Assembly (NCBI GenBank): GCA_964489135.1
Contig: CAZAXK010000006.1
Span: forward strand, 1 to 32,797
DNA length: 32,797 bases
Direction: 5' to 3'
DNA from: JBBTQZ01 sp964489135
GTDB lineage: Bacteria; Patescibacteriota; Minisyncoccia; Phycocordibacterales; WO2-35-19
The notes below the pieces were generated by a model, which was not told where the DNA came from, made no database searches, and worked only from the letters and a program-made list of their open reading frames with translations. Every line of letters begins with the position of its first letter. Within the stretch, counting starts at the first letter, position 1. This document shows positions 15,050-22,547 of this stretch, piece by piece. The position numbers and the translations under genes are program-made.

Positions 15050-16120
15050 ATGGAATACGATTACCCTTTGTTAAATAAGGTTTTTGCTCACTATAAAAAA
15101 AGTGGGAAGGAAGTTGATGACATTTACCTTGTTTGTTGCCAGCATCTGCTTGAACCACAGTTGAAAATGTTCGAACTTTTTATTGATTTTGGTTTTAAAC
15201 CAGATCATATACCTGTCCTAGGTAAAATATATTCAGCAAATTCTAGTGTGATTGATGAATTGATAGATCTTGGCATAAAGGTATCGTTACCACCTTTTTC
15301 AGGTAAACCATTCGACGAGGAACATTCTTATAATTGCAAAGTCGTAGCAGCGAGTATCCCCTTGGATAAAAAGGTCATTATTCTCGATGACGGCGCAGAA
15401 ATGATAAGGGCCTTTATCGACTCCAAACACCAAGTTCTGTTTGCGGTTGAGCAAACATCTTCTGGTTTTCGTAAATTGGAAAATATAAATGCGCCATTTG
15501 CAATAATAAACGTCGCAAGGTCTGCGACCAAACTTACCCAAGAAAGCCCCATAATAGCCCGCCTGTGTTACGAGAGAATTACTACTTACATACAGAGCAG
15601 GGATATTAGTAACCCCTCAATTTTGATCGTTGGCTTGGGGCCCATAGGTGAAGGAGTGTATGAAATATTTGGACAAAATAATTTTATTGTTGAAGGTTTT
15701 GATATTAAACTCGGCCATAAGGACCTACTCTCCATAATTCATAAATCAAAACCAGATATTATTGTAGGAGCCACCGGTGCATCTATTCTGTCCGTCGATG
15801 AAATTGAGAAAATGCCGAGTGATAAAACTTTCCACCTCATTAGTGTTTCCTCTTCAGACAGAGAATTTCCTGTGGCCAACTTTCGTAACCATAAGGACAA
15901 CGCCGGTACCTATGCTGATGTACAGTATAAAAATATAGTTTTCGTAAACAACGGATTCCCAATTACTTTTAAAGGTAACCGCAACGAACTTGTGCCTATA
16001 GAAATAGAAAAAACCGTTTGCCTTTTGGGTGGAGCGGTTCTCGATGGTGTTATAAACAGGGCCGAGAAAACAGGTTTAGTAAATGTTTCCGAGGGTTTAG
16101 AACAGCTAATCAATCAATGA
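15050..16120 (+). CDS. Adenosylhomocysteinase-like NAD-binding protein
   Basis: 356 residues. The C-terminal half has a Rossmann dinucleotide site, ILIVGLGPIGEGVYE, followed by a beta strand ending in FDIK and later IIVGATGAS, an arrangement like the NAD domain of S-adenosylhomocysteine hydrolase and related dehydrogenases. The N-terminal half resembles the substrate lobe only loosely and the classic hydrolase signatures are not obvious, so true AdoHcy hydrolysis is uncertain. It lies tightly between the DKNYY and CYTH genes (1-2 bp gaps). Confidence 0.6.
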   Translation: MEYDYPLLNKVFAHYKKSGKEVDDIYLVCCQHLLEPQLKMFELFIDFGFKPDHIPVLGKIYSANSSVIDELIDLGIKVSLPPFSGKPFDEEHSYNCKVVAASIPLDKKVIILDDGAEMIRAFIDSKHQVLFAVEQTSSGFRKLENINAPFAIINVARSATKLTQESPIIARLCYERITTYIQSRDISNPSILIVGLGPIGEGVYEIFGQNNFIVEGFDIKLGHKDLLSIIHKSKPDIIVGATGASILSVDEIEKMPSDKTFHLISVSSSDREFPVANFRNHKDNAGTYADVQYKNIVFVNNGFPITFKGNRNELVPIEIEKTVCLLGGAVLDGVINRAEKTGLVNVSEGLEQLINQ

Positions 16121-16121
16121 C

Positions 16122-16661
16122 ATGAAAGAAGTAGAAGTAAAAGCGCGGTTGAGAGACGAAGGTGAAGTAATAGGGAAGCTCACGGGCCTTGGGTGTATTC
16201 TGTCGGAGCCAGTCAGACAAGTTGATACAGTCTACACCCGATTCCCAGCCAAAAACGTCGAGGAATATATGGCAAATGATCATTTCGTACGGATAAGAGA
16301 GAAGAGTGATGGTAAATTTATTTTTACTGTGAAGAAACCCCTTTCCAAAGATGTGCTAACCAAAGCTGAGCACGAGACGGAAATCTTGGACGCTCGAGAA
16401 TTGGTGCAGGCACTTTTGCTAATGGGCTACCAAGTAGCCACCAAGGTTACCAAAACGAGGCGCACGACCCACTATCAAGATTTTGAGATCTGTATCGACG
16501 AAGTCGAAGGTATGGGAACATTCATAGAAGTTGAGAAAATTTCTGACCGCAATGTGGACGACGTGAGGAAAGAGCTCAATAAATTTGTCGAATTGCTCGG
16601 CATCTCAGCAGACGACCAAGTACACAAAGGATACGACATCTTGGCCATTGAAAATCAGTAG
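16122..16661 (+). CDS. CYTH-domain protein (class IV adenylate cyclase-like)
   Basis: 179 residues. Begins with EVEVKAR, the ExExK metal and triphosphate-binding signature of the CYTH fold. Further strands carry HFVRIREKSDGKFIFTVKKP, AEHETEI and FEICIDEVEGMGTFIEVEK, supplying the usual charged residues of the triphosphate tunnel. The family includes CyaB adenylate cyclases, thiamine triphosphatases and tripolyphosphatases; a cyclic-nucleotide or polyphosphate hydrolase role cannot be separated here. Starts 1 bp after the preceding stop. Confidence 0.85.
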   Translation: MKEVEVKARLRDEGEVIGKLTGLGCILSEPVRQVDTVYTRFPAKNVEEYMANDHFVRIREKSDGKFIFTVKKPLSKDVLTKAEHETEILDARELVQALLLMGYQVATKVTKTRRTTHYQDFEICIDEVEGMGTFIEVEKISDRNVDDVRKELNKFVELLGISADDQVHKGYDILAIENQ

Positions 16662-16662
16662 C

Positions 16663-16703
16663 CAATACCTCCAAGACAACCAAGCTGCGTTGGTGTAGTA
16701 TTG
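16663..16703 (+). terminator. Possible terminator or hairpin after CYTH gene
   Basis: CAATAC 16663-16668 pairs with GTATTG 16698-16703; an inner CCAAGC/GCGTTGG stem extends it. No strong T-run follows, so the function is uncertain. Confidence 0.4.
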
Positions 16704-16738
16704 AGCCAAGTAAAATTAATTATAAATTAAATAATATT

Positions 16739-17287
16739 ATGTCAGTAAAAATCACATATTTTGTCCATGGCACCACGACGGATAATGAGAAGCATATTTC
16801 TTCCGGATGGAAAGACGTAGAATTGTCCGACTTGGGAATTCAGCAATCCAAGGATTTGACCGACAAGACCAAGGACCAGAAGTTCGATGTCGTATTCTGC
16901 TCAGACCTAAAGCGAGCTCACGACTCGGCCAAGCTCAGCTGGGAAGGGGTATACGAAATCATCCCCGACGCAAGACTACGCGAATGTAATTATGGCGACC
17001 TGAATGGGGCCTCTTCGGATATTGTCGAACCAATGCAGGAAGAAGAGTGCATCGAGAAGCCATTCCCAAACGGAGAAAGCTACGAAGATGTGAAGACCCG
17101 AGTCGCTGATTTCCTTCAATTTCTAAAAGAAAATTATGATGGCAAACATATTGCGATCGTTGCCCATAAAGCTCCGCAAATTTCCTTGGAGGTACTACTC
17201 CATAACAAAACATGGAAGCAGGCCTTGGCCGAAGATTGGCGGAAGACCAAATCTTGGCAACCCGGCTGGGAATATGAATTGAGTTAG
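16739..17287 (+). CDS. Histidine phosphatase superfamily protein (variant RHG motif)
   Basis: 182 residues. The phosphoglycerate-mutase-type fold is indicated by the catalytic His in VHGTT (residue 10), SDLKRAHDSA with the second Arg, the acid in LRECNYGDLNG and the second His in IVAHKAP. The usual RHGE is VHGT, so the first phosphate-binding Arg and the following Glu are replaced. I recall such variants in CPR genomes. Likely a phosphatase of unknown substrate, or one with weakened activity. The last residues (AEDWRKTKSWQ..., ending YELS) are nearly identical to the end of the peptidase at 19063-19827. Confidence 0.82.
   Translation: MSVKITYFVHGTTTDNEKHISSGWKDVELSDLGIQQSKDLTDKTKDQKFDVVFCSDLKRAHDSAKLSWEGVYEIIPDARLRECNYGDLNGASSDIVEPMQEEECIEKPFPNGESYEDVKTRVADFLQFLKENYDGKHIAIVAHKAPQISLEVLLHNKTWKQALAEDWRKTKSWQPGWEYELS
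17228..17286 (+). repeat. Direct repeat copy 1 (gene tail)
   Basis: 33 bp identical to 19768-19800, then one mismatch, 16 further identical bases and a short imperfect end. It encodes the shared C-terminal tail AEDWRKTKSWQ.GWEYE of two unrelated proteins. With copy 2 it brackets the RiPP genes and the peptidase. Confidence 0.85.
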
Positions 17288-17378
17288 ACTAACGAGCGAA
17301 CACCTGAGTTACATAATGGGCGGGGAAAGAGATTTTATGACCAAGCATAATTACGAATTTACTCTACAAGTCAAACTA

Positions 17379-17435
17379 TTGAAAAAACCTATAAAAATGA
17401 TACCGTGATGATAGACAGGTTAACTGGTGTTAACC
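17379..17435 (+). promoter_or_regulatory. Possible promoter and inverted repeat upstream of RiPP precursor
   Basis: TTGAAA at 17379-17384 is followed 16 bp later by a poor -10 (TACCGT, 17401-17406). An inverted repeat GGTTAAC (17418-17424) and GTTAACC (17429-17435) with a 4-bp spacer lies just before the precursor ribosome-binding site and could be an operator or leader hairpin. Confidence 0.35.
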
Positions 17436-17459
17436 CTGTACTTTACAAAGAGAGGTCTT

Positions 17460-17624
17460 ATGGAAGCGACAAAAACCGCTACCCATTCCGATCCGAAGTC
17501 GGATCAAACCAAAACCGTTCCACCGAGACAGTCGGTCGTTGTGAAGGCTGGCACCGCCAGCCTGCGCTTTGGGCCTATTGTGACCGGCCAAGTCGCTCTC
17601 GGGAAGGACGCCTGCGGATACTAG
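17460..17624 (+). CDS. Probable RiPP precursor peptide
   Basis: 54 residues; ATG 17460 is preferred over an in-frame upstream ATG because GAGAGG lies 5 nt before it. The N-terminal half is polar (MEATKTATHSDPKSDQTK), like a leader. The C-terminal half, VVVKAGTASLRFGPIVTGQ then VALGKDACGY, is small-residue rich with a single Cys near the end, like a core region. It is followed at once by a hairpin and a radical SAM/SPASM enzyme on the same strand, the usual arrangement of radical-SAM modified peptides. I do not recognise the peptide family. The product could be a secreted bioactive peptide or a cofactor precursor. Confidence 0.65.
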   Translation: MEATKTATHSDPKSDQTKTVPPRQSVVVKAGTASLRFGPIVTGQVALGKDACGY

Positions 17625-17630
17625 ACAAGG

Positions 17631-17652
17631 GGGTCTCCTTAACCGGAGACCC
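17631..17652 (+). promoter_or_regulatory. Hairpin between precursor and maturase genes
   Basis: Perfect 8-bp stem GGGTCTCC (17631-17638) with GGAGACCC (17645-17652), loop TTAACC, without a T-run. Such hairpins between precursor and maturase genes often partly terminate or stabilise the precursor message, giving more precursor than enzyme. Confidence 0.6.
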
Positions 17653-17676
17653 TTCACTGTAGATGAGGATTCTTAC

Positions 17677-18984
17677 ATGTACAAGGTAAGTGCTTTTACC
17701 GTCACGGCATCCATCTCGGGGTCCGTGATCCTCAAAAATACTAAGACGGGAGCAGTCGTTATTTTGGCGAACGACCAACACCGTTCTCTACAAGCATGGC
17801 TTAACTCTCAGGCCGAACCTGCTCCAGATTTCGTTCCAGACCTCGCAGGTCAAAACGAGATTCTGGTGGATGCGGACTTTGACGAGTTCTCCGACTGGAA
17901 AGATGGATTGCTGGACATTCGAAACAATCATGCACGGATATTTTCACTGCATGTTGAACCGACGATCCAATGCCAATTAGAGTGCTCCTATTGCTTCGAG
18001 AACGGGACCGATCGTGGCTCGGGTATGAGTAACCAAGTATTCGAGAGGTCGGTCCACTGGCTTCGCGAATACTGCACTCATCATTCAGAAGTGCAAGTGC
18101 TTCGAGTGATCTACTTCGGTGGCGAACCGCTCTTGCGGAAAGACATCATCAGGAAATCGCTTGAAGCATATTCCAGTCTCGCAACTTCCTGTGGGCTGGA
18201 GTACATGACCGAGATCGTCACAAACGGCGAGCTGCTTACTGAAGAAGTGGCCAAGCTTCTTTCTGAGTACAATTGGAAGCGTGTCCAAATCACCCTCGAC
18301 GGGCCAGAAGAAGTCCACGACAGCAGGCGACACGGCAAGAACAAGCGGCCAACATTTCAGCGAATTTGGGAGAACATTCTCATGCTCGCTCGGTCTGAAT
18401 ACGTTCCGGCCATTGACGTTCGCCTATCGCTCGATCACTCCAACGCTAGACACATTCCAAGACTCATCGAGTTCATGGCTGAAGCCGGCATTCAAGATCG
18501 CATCCGACTTAGTATTGGATTCATCGAGTCATCGTTCTTCGTCCACATCAACGGAACCGAGGAGAACTGGCAAGCGGAACAAGCGGCGAAGGTATGGGAA
18601 TGCGCGCGCGATCACGGATTCAAAATCCCTGACGAATACACATCCGGACCTCTTTGTGTAGCACAAGCAAAGCATTCTGCGGTCCTTCAGCCAGATGGGA
18701 ACCTCCAGAAATGCTTTTGCACCAGCGGACAGAACCAACACGCGTTCGGCACCATCTTTGGTGAACCCCAAGGGTACACCCGGGACGCCAAGTACGAGAA
18801 TTTTAAGCGTCTTGATGATTGCATTGAAGAGCGGTGCGCTTATCTGCCAATCTGCGGTGGGGGATGTACTTATCACGCAGCCGTCGAAGGTGGAGGTGGC
18901 GCAGGGAGCTTCTCGAAGCGTCACTGCAAGAAAGACCTATTGCACAATCTGAACGAAAGCCTGCTAAGGTTATCGTACGGATAA
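17677..18984 (+). CDS. Radical SAM/SPASM peptide-modifying enzyme
   Basis: 435 residues, ATG preceded by GAGG. The radical SAM cluster motif CQLECSYC (Cys 99, 103, 106) is followed by FGGEPLL and TNGELL, typical of the TIM barrel. The SPASM-type C-terminus carries many Cys: PLCVAQ, KCFC, ERCAYLPICGGGC and RHCKK, which would bind auxiliary Fe-S clusters. The first 90 residues likely form a precursor-recognition or wHTH-like region. By family it would cross-link or otherwise modify the peptide encoded just upstream. No dedicated protease or exporter is adjacent except the metallopeptidase at 19063. GC content is higher than in flanking genes, suggesting transfer. Confidence 0.88.
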   Translation: MYKVSAFTVTASISGSVILKNTKTGAVVILANDQHRSLQAWLNSQAEPAPDFVPDLAGQNEILVDADFDEFSDWKDGLLDIRNNHARIFSLHVEPTIQCQLECSYCFENGTDRGSGMSNQVFERSVHWLREYCTHHSEVQVLRVIYFGGEPLLRKDIIRKSLEAYSSLATSCGLEYMTEIVTNGELLTEEVAKLLSEYNWKRVQITLDGPEEVHDSRRHGKNKRPTFQRIWENILMLARSEYVPAIDVRLSLDHSNARHIPRLIEFMAEAGIQDRIRLSIGFIESSFFVHINGTEENWQAEQAAKVWECARDHGFKIPDEYTSGPLCVAQAKHSAVLQPDGNLQKCFCTSGQNQHAFGTIFGEPQGYTRDAKYENFKRLDDCIEERCAYLPICGGGCTYHAAVEGGGGAGSFSKRHCKKDLLHNLNESLLRLSYG

Positions 18985-19001
18985 ACAAGACCGAACCGAG
19001 G

Positions 19002-19034
19002 AGGGGTGGACATAAATCCACCTCTTCATTTTTT
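19002..19034 (+). terminator. Terminator after RiPP maturase
   Basis: A 9-bp stem with one G-T pair (AGGGGTGGA 19002-19010 with TCCACCTCT 19017-19025) is followed by TCATTTTTT. Confidence 0.7.
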
Positions 19035-19062
19035 ATGAAAATTTTGTATTGTTTATACACCA

Positions 19063-19827
19063 ATGACATACCGTCAACATATTCCATTTTACATACATAA
19101 ATTTCGTGATTACCCTTGGAAAACTTACGAATCCAAGCATTATATTTTCAATGTCGAAGAAGGCTCCCTTGCCGACAAGGAAATCGAGCTAATAAAATCC
19201 AGACAAGAAGAAGCTTTTGGTAAGATTATACACATTTTAGATTTAAAAGAGCCTAGTCAAAAAATTATTTACTATTTTTATTCTTCTCGGGCAAAAAAGG
19301 CAGAGCTCATGGGCGACGGCTGGTATGGCCAGTCGATTTACGACGAGTTTACTATCCACGGGGTTTACAACGAGGATGACAAAGTGGTGGGTGAGCACGA
19401 AGACACACACTTGCTGACCTTACAGCTAGGATATCCGGTAAGCTTTCTGCAAGAAGGCATTGCTGAAGCCATGGTCGGCAAAAGCATGTTTGGCAATGAT
19501 CATGATCAATTGGCACAAGACGGATTAAGGAGGGGTTTGCAGGTAAATTTCGAAGACTTAATTGCCACGCAACAAGCTTGGCTCGATACTCCCGAAGAGG
19601 AAGCCGAGTTTTATTATTCTGTATCTGGGTCATTCATCAAGTATCTTTTAGAAACATTTGGGTTTGAAAAATTCAAGAAGCTGTATGAACTGAACTCGCG
19701 AGATAATACCAGAGAGGCAAATTTAGAGATTTTTAAGCAGGTTTATGGTAAGCAAATAGAGGCACTCGCCGAAGATTGGCGGAAGACCAAATCTTGGCAA
19801 GCCGGCTGGGAATATGAGGTGAGTTAA
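19063..19827 (+). CDS. Gluzincin-like metallopeptidase (peptidase MA type)
   Basis: 254 residues. HEDTH in VGEHEDTHLLTL gives the zinc-binding HExxH; FLQEGIAEAM downstream supplies a plausible third ligand Glu, as in peptidase MA-like proteins. No signal peptide or membrane segment, so probably cytoplasmic. Position just after the RiPP terminator makes a role in leader removal possible but unproven. The C-terminal tail (AEDWRKTKSWQAGWEYEVS) duplicates that of the histidine phosphatase at 16739-17287. TATACA ends only a few bases before ATG, so a leaderless message is possible. Confidence 0.72.
   Translation: MTYRQHIPFYIHKFRDYPWKTYESKHYIFNVEEGSLADKEIELIKSRQEEAFGKIIHILDLKEPSQKIIYYFYSSRAKKAELMGDGWYGQSIYDEFTIHGVYNEDDKVVGEHEDTHLLTLQLGYPVSFLQEGIAEAMVGKSMFGNDHDQLAQDGLRRGLQVNFEDLIATQQAWLDTPEEEAEFYYSVSGSFIKYLLETFGFEKFKKLYELNSRDNTREANLEIFKQVYGKQIEALAEDWRKTKSWQAGWEYEVS
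19768..19826 (+). repeat. Direct repeat copy 2 (gene tail)
   Basis: Matches 17228-17286 with 33 leading identical bases and only a few differences after that. Same orientation, about 2.54 kb downstream. Confidence 0.85.
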
Positions 19828-19855
19828 ACAAGGAGTATATAAATATCTTGATAGT

Positions 19856-20359
19856 ATGGAGATCAAATCTCAATTTGAATACTTTGGTAAGACCTACCAA
19901 GCTCACTGGGTCGAGGATGACCCTCTGAAGGATTTTGAAGTAGGGGGAAAATTGGATGGGGTACATTCATTTTGTTTCTGTGGCGACAAAATGGTAGTAG
20001 TGCTAAATAAAAAAGGAATGTGGACACCCCCCGGAGGAGCAATAGAAAAGGGAGAGAGTTACGAGGACGCCTCGATACGGGAAATTTTTGAGGAGACCAA
20101 TATGAAAGTTATTTATCAGAAATGCTTGGGATATCAAGATGTTACTGGTGAGGATATAAAGAAGGTGAGGCAGGTCAGAATGTTTTGTATTGTCGAACCG
20201 TATGGCGACTTTGTGAGTGACCCCGATGGAGACATTTCGGAAATAAAATTGATTGACCCCAAAGATTTTAGTGAAACCGTCGGCTGGGGAGAAATTGGAG
20301 ACAGGATTCTAGAATTGTCACTGCAAGAAAAAAATAACTATCAAAAAACTAAGTTTTGA
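19856..20359 (+). CDS. NUDIX hydrolase
   Basis: 167 residues. The full Nudix box runs GGAIEKGESYEDASIREIFEETNM, matching GX5EX7REUXEE. These enzymes hydrolyse nucleoside diphosphate-linked substrates with Mg2+, usually for housekeeping or cap removal; the substrate is not evident. A preceding strand (FCFCGDKMVVVLNKKGMWTPP) completes the fold. It stands alone with a 28-bp gap after the peptidase. Confidence 0.9.
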   Translation: MEIKSQFEYFGKTYQAHWVEDDPLKDFEVGGKLDGVHSFCFCGDKMVVVLNKKGMWTPPGGAIEKGESYEDASIREIFEETNMKVIYQKCLGYQDVTGEDIKKVRQVRMFCIVEPYGDFVSDPDGDISEIKLIDPKDFSETVGWGEIGDRILELSLQEKNNYQKTKF

Positions 20360-20364
20360 AAATC

Positions 20365-20373
20365 TGCTATAAT
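20365..20373 (+). promoter_or_regulatory. Extended -10 promoter, probably leaderless
   Basis: TGCTATAAT (20365-20373) ends 7 nt before ATG 20381. Transcription would start at or next to the start codon. No -35 box or Shine-Dalgarno is visible. Confidence 0.6.
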
Positions 20374-20380
20374 ATTTAGT

Positions 20381-20764
20381 ATGAAGAAATCAAAACAAAA
20401 CACTTATGTAGATGGGTTTGTATTTCCTGTGCCAAAGAAAAATCGAACAGCTTATAAAAAAATGGCCACTGAAGCGAGAGAAGTCTGGAGAAAATTCGGC
20501 GCGCTAGATTACAAGGAATGCCGAGCAAACGATATAACTCCGAAACATATCGTCTTTACTTTTCCCAAGATGACCAAGGCGAAGCCGGATGAGGAAGTAT
20601 GGTTCTCCTTCATCACCTACAAATCGAAGGCAGATCGCAACAGGGTTAATAAGCAGGTGATGAAGCATTTCAGCGAGAAATATACTGGCAAAGGGGCGGA
20701 GATGAAGATGCCCTTCGACATGAAGCGTATGGCGATGGGCGGGTTCAATGTAGAGGTAGAATAG
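20381..20764 (+). CDS. DUF1428 family protein (YbaA-like)
   Basis: 127 residues. YVDGFVFPVPKKNRTAYKKMA and WFSFITYKSKADRNRVNKQVM match the DUF1428 family, small alpha/beta barrel proteins of unknown function. No active-site motif is obvious. The start is set by the extended -10 box 7 nt upstream, implying leaderless translation. It precedes a VOC protein; the two families are both ferredoxin-like and often neighbours. Confidence 0.85.
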   Translation: MKKSKQNTYVDGFVFPVPKKNRTAYKKMATEAREVWRKFGALDYKECRANDITPKHIVFTFPKMTKAKPDEEVWFSFITYKSKADRNRVNKQVMKHFSEKYTGKGAEMKMPFDMKRMAMGGFNVEVE

Positions 20765-20798
20765 ACTGATTTATCAGATCAGATATCCAAACACTACT

Positions 20799-21278
20799 AT
20801 GACAACAAAAAACACAGTTTGCCTTTGGTATGACAAGAGTGCAGAAGAAGCCGCCAACTTTTATGCAGCGACTTTTCCGGACAGTGAAGTAATAAACGTA
20901 TTTCGCGCACCGAGCGACTTCCCAGGCGGCAAGAAGGGCGATGCCCTCACCGTCGAGTTTACTGTGTGTGGCATACACTGCATTGGACTCAATGGCGGGC
21001 CGACCTTCAAGCACAGCGAGGCATTTTCTTTCCAGATAGCGACCGAAGATCAGGAAGAGACCGATAAATATTGGAACGCGATAGTGGGGAACGGCGGTCA
21101 AGAGAGCGATTGTGGCTGGTGCAAGGATAAGTGGGGACTCTCGTGGCAGATCACCCCTCGCACACTCACCGATGCTCTCGCTGCCGGAGGCGACGAAGCC
21201 AAGCGCGCCTTCGACGCTATGATGACAATGAAAAAGATCGACGTTGCCGCAATCGACGCAGCTCGTCGGGCGGAGTAA
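20799..21278 (+). CDS. VOC superfamily protein (PhnB/3-demethylubiquinone methyltransferase-like)
   Basis: 159 residues. CLWYDKSAEEAANFYAATFPDSEV at the start, TVEFTVCGIHCIGLNGGP in the middle, and CGWCKDKWGLSWQITPR toward the end form the typical PhnB-like VOC pattern. Despite the family name, most members have no shown methyltransferase activity and may bind metal or small ligands. Cytoplasmic. GC is higher in the second half. Confidence 0.88.
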   Translation: MTTKNTVCLWYDKSAEEAANFYAATFPDSEVINVFRAPSDFPGGKKGDALTVEFTVCGIHCIGLNGGPTFKHSEAFSFQIATEDQEETDKYWNAIVGNGGQESDCGWCKDKWGLSWQITPRTLTDALAAGGDEAKRAFDAMMTMKKIDVAAIDAARRAE

Positions 21279-21314
21279 CCCGAAAACCTTTCGATTAGTA
21301 ACCCACATTATTTT

Positions 21315-21368
21315 CTACGATCGTAGGGAATGGTGTATGTTGACATTCACTCAAATCTTTCGTATTTT
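21315..21368 (+). promoter_or_regulatory. Promoter with adjacent palindrome
   Basis: TTGACA (21340-21345), a 17-bp spacer and TATTTT (21363-21368). The perfect 12-bp palindrome CTACGATCGTAG (21315-21326) lies 13 bp upstream of the -35 box and could be a regulator site. Confidence 0.6.
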
Positions 21369-21386
21369 TTATTTCGGAGGTGTAGT

Positions 21387-21740
21387 ATGGGGAAGATTCT
21401 CCCCTTCAAAAAGGGTGCGCCACCAGAAATGGCTCCGCAAGACAACGAGTTACAAGCCCAGGTCGCTCGCGTACACGAGGCAGTGACCAATTTGTTTCCT
21501 GTAATCGAGCGGACTTTCGAAAAAATGGGGTTCGAACTGGATCCGACGCTCAAGATCGAGCTCCATCTCTCGAGCTTGATCGGAGCCATATCGATGAGCG
21601 CAGTCGCAACTGCCCGCATGGGTCTGCGTGAGGTGGACAAAGACGTGCTGCTCGCGATCGCGAGGACCACCAACCATCACCAATGGACGGCGAGGCCTGG
21701 GTATTTCCAGGCGCTCGTCGAGGAAATTCGCTCGCGCTAA
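21387..21740 (+). CDS. Hypothetical protein
   Basis: 117 residues from ATG 21387, chosen because GGAGG (21376-21380) precedes it and a promoter lies upstream; an in-frame ATG at 21330 would precede that promoter. Begins MGKILPFKKG, then a helical region with alternating charged and hydrophobic residues (LQAQVARVHEAVTNLFPVIE) and an Ala-rich helix (SLIGAISMSAVATARMG). No transmembrane segment or known domain. High GC relative to neighbours. Monocistronic, ending at a strong terminator. Confidence 0.7.
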   Translation: MGKILPFKKGAPPEMAPQDNELQAQVARVHEAVTNLFPVIERTFEKMGFELDPTLKIELHLSSLIGAISMSAVATARMGLREVDKDVLLAIARTTNHHQWTARPGYFQALVEEIRSR

Positions 21741-21760
21741 TGTTAGTACGAGCAACCAAC

Positions 21761-21803
21761 AACCCACCAGACAGGAACTCACCGTCGGTGGGTTTTCTGT
21801 TTT
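21761..21803 (+). terminator. Rho-independent terminator
   Basis: AACCCACC (21761-21768) pairs with GGTGGGTT (21787-21794), followed by TTCTGTTTT. Confidence 0.75.
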
Positions 21804-21838
21804 ATTTATCTCTAGCATAACCCTAATCCCCGGGACAA

Positions 21839-21869
21839 ATTGACCAAAGGGGTCAAATCCGGTAAAATA
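21839..21869 (+). promoter_or_regulatory. Promoter of the glycosyltransferase operon
   Basis: TTGACC near 21839-21844, about 17 bp spacer, TAAAAT near 21862-21869. It is the only promoter-like signal between the terminator and the genes that follow. Confidence 0.5.
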
Positions 21870-21897
21870 TTTTAGGTTAGTAGCTCATTTGAACAAC

Positions 21898-22005
21898 ATG
21901 ATGTACGAATTGTATGACAACCACGGTAGTTGGGGTGGAGTGTGTTTTGCGATAGGAGAGCTAAGCGACCGACAAAAAAATAAACGTAAGAAAATAACCC
22001 TTTAA
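21898..22005 (+). CDS. Possible small peptide (35 residues)
   Basis: An open frame starting with two ATG codons lies just after the promoter and ends 4 bp before the next gene. The peptide begins MMYELYDNHGSWGGV and ends in a Lys/Arg-rich tail. No family is recognised and no Shine-Dalgarno is visible. It may be a small gene or a leader peptide. Confidence 0.3.
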   Translation: MMYELYDNHGSWGGVCFAIGELSDRQKNKRKKITL

Positions 22006-22009
22006 TTCC

Positions 22010-22210
22010 ATGAAGCGCGACTTGTTGAGTATCCTCAAGGTTGTGTCTGTTTGGCTTTCCGGTATAGCGATAGCCGTTTTAATCTGCTTCTACTCTTTTG
22101 GGCTCACAGAGGTCTTGTCTTACCGCTTGGTTGTAATATTCCTTTGTATGATCTTTGTTTCCAATTTGGGAGCGAAGCTTTGGCTCGCTTATTTCGAGAA
22201 CCGAATTTGA
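22010..22210 (+). CDS. Small two-helix membrane protein
   Basis: 66 residues. Two hydrophobic segments (about 8-30 and 36-58) separated by SYRL, with charged ends. No known domain. It precedes the glycosyltransferase by 13 bp and is probably an accessory membrane subunit of the synthase, by position only. Confidence 0.5.
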   Translation: MKRDLLSILKVVSVWLSGIAIAVLICFYSFGLTEVLSYRLVVIFLCMIFVSNLGAKLWLAYFENRI

Positions 22211-22223
22211 AAATCAAACCAAT

Positions 22224-22547
22224 ATGGCAACCTTCAGAAAATATCTCATCTATATCCTGCTCTATATCGTAACAATCGGTATTATTCTGTCGGTCTTCCT
22301 TCTCACACCACGCGGGGATGAAAACGATTTTCTCGTGGTGCGACTTGTCATAATCATGTTTGCCACTGTCCTTCTCGTCAAATACTTCATTTATATGTTC
22401 ATCAGTCCTTGGCATGATGTCATCGTCGCTTACAAGAAATTCCGCAAGCGAAATCGTCGGACATACAGAGAATACACCCCAGAGTCACAGTCTTGGTACC
22501 GGCGTGGAACGAGGAGGTCGGTATCATCACGACGCTCAACACCCTAA
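22224..22547 (+). CDS. N-terminal part of split GT2 synthase (two membrane helices)
   Basis: From ATG 22224 the frame encodes two transmembrane helices (about residues 6-28 and 40-62), then a basic cytoplasmic stretch ending ...TYREYTP. After the CCCC at 22477-22480 the frame becomes meaningless and stops at 22547. Reading one base back from there continues as RVTVLVPAWNEE, the usual start of a GT2 catalytic domain. I therefore read this as the front end of the gene completed at 22493-23566, with one C missing from the run. Confidence 0.65.
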   Translation: MATFRKYLIYILLYIVTIGIILSVFLLTPRGDENDFLVVRLVIIMFATVLLVKYFIYMFISPWHDVIVAYKKFRKRNRRTYREYTPESQSWYRRGTRRSVSSRRSTP

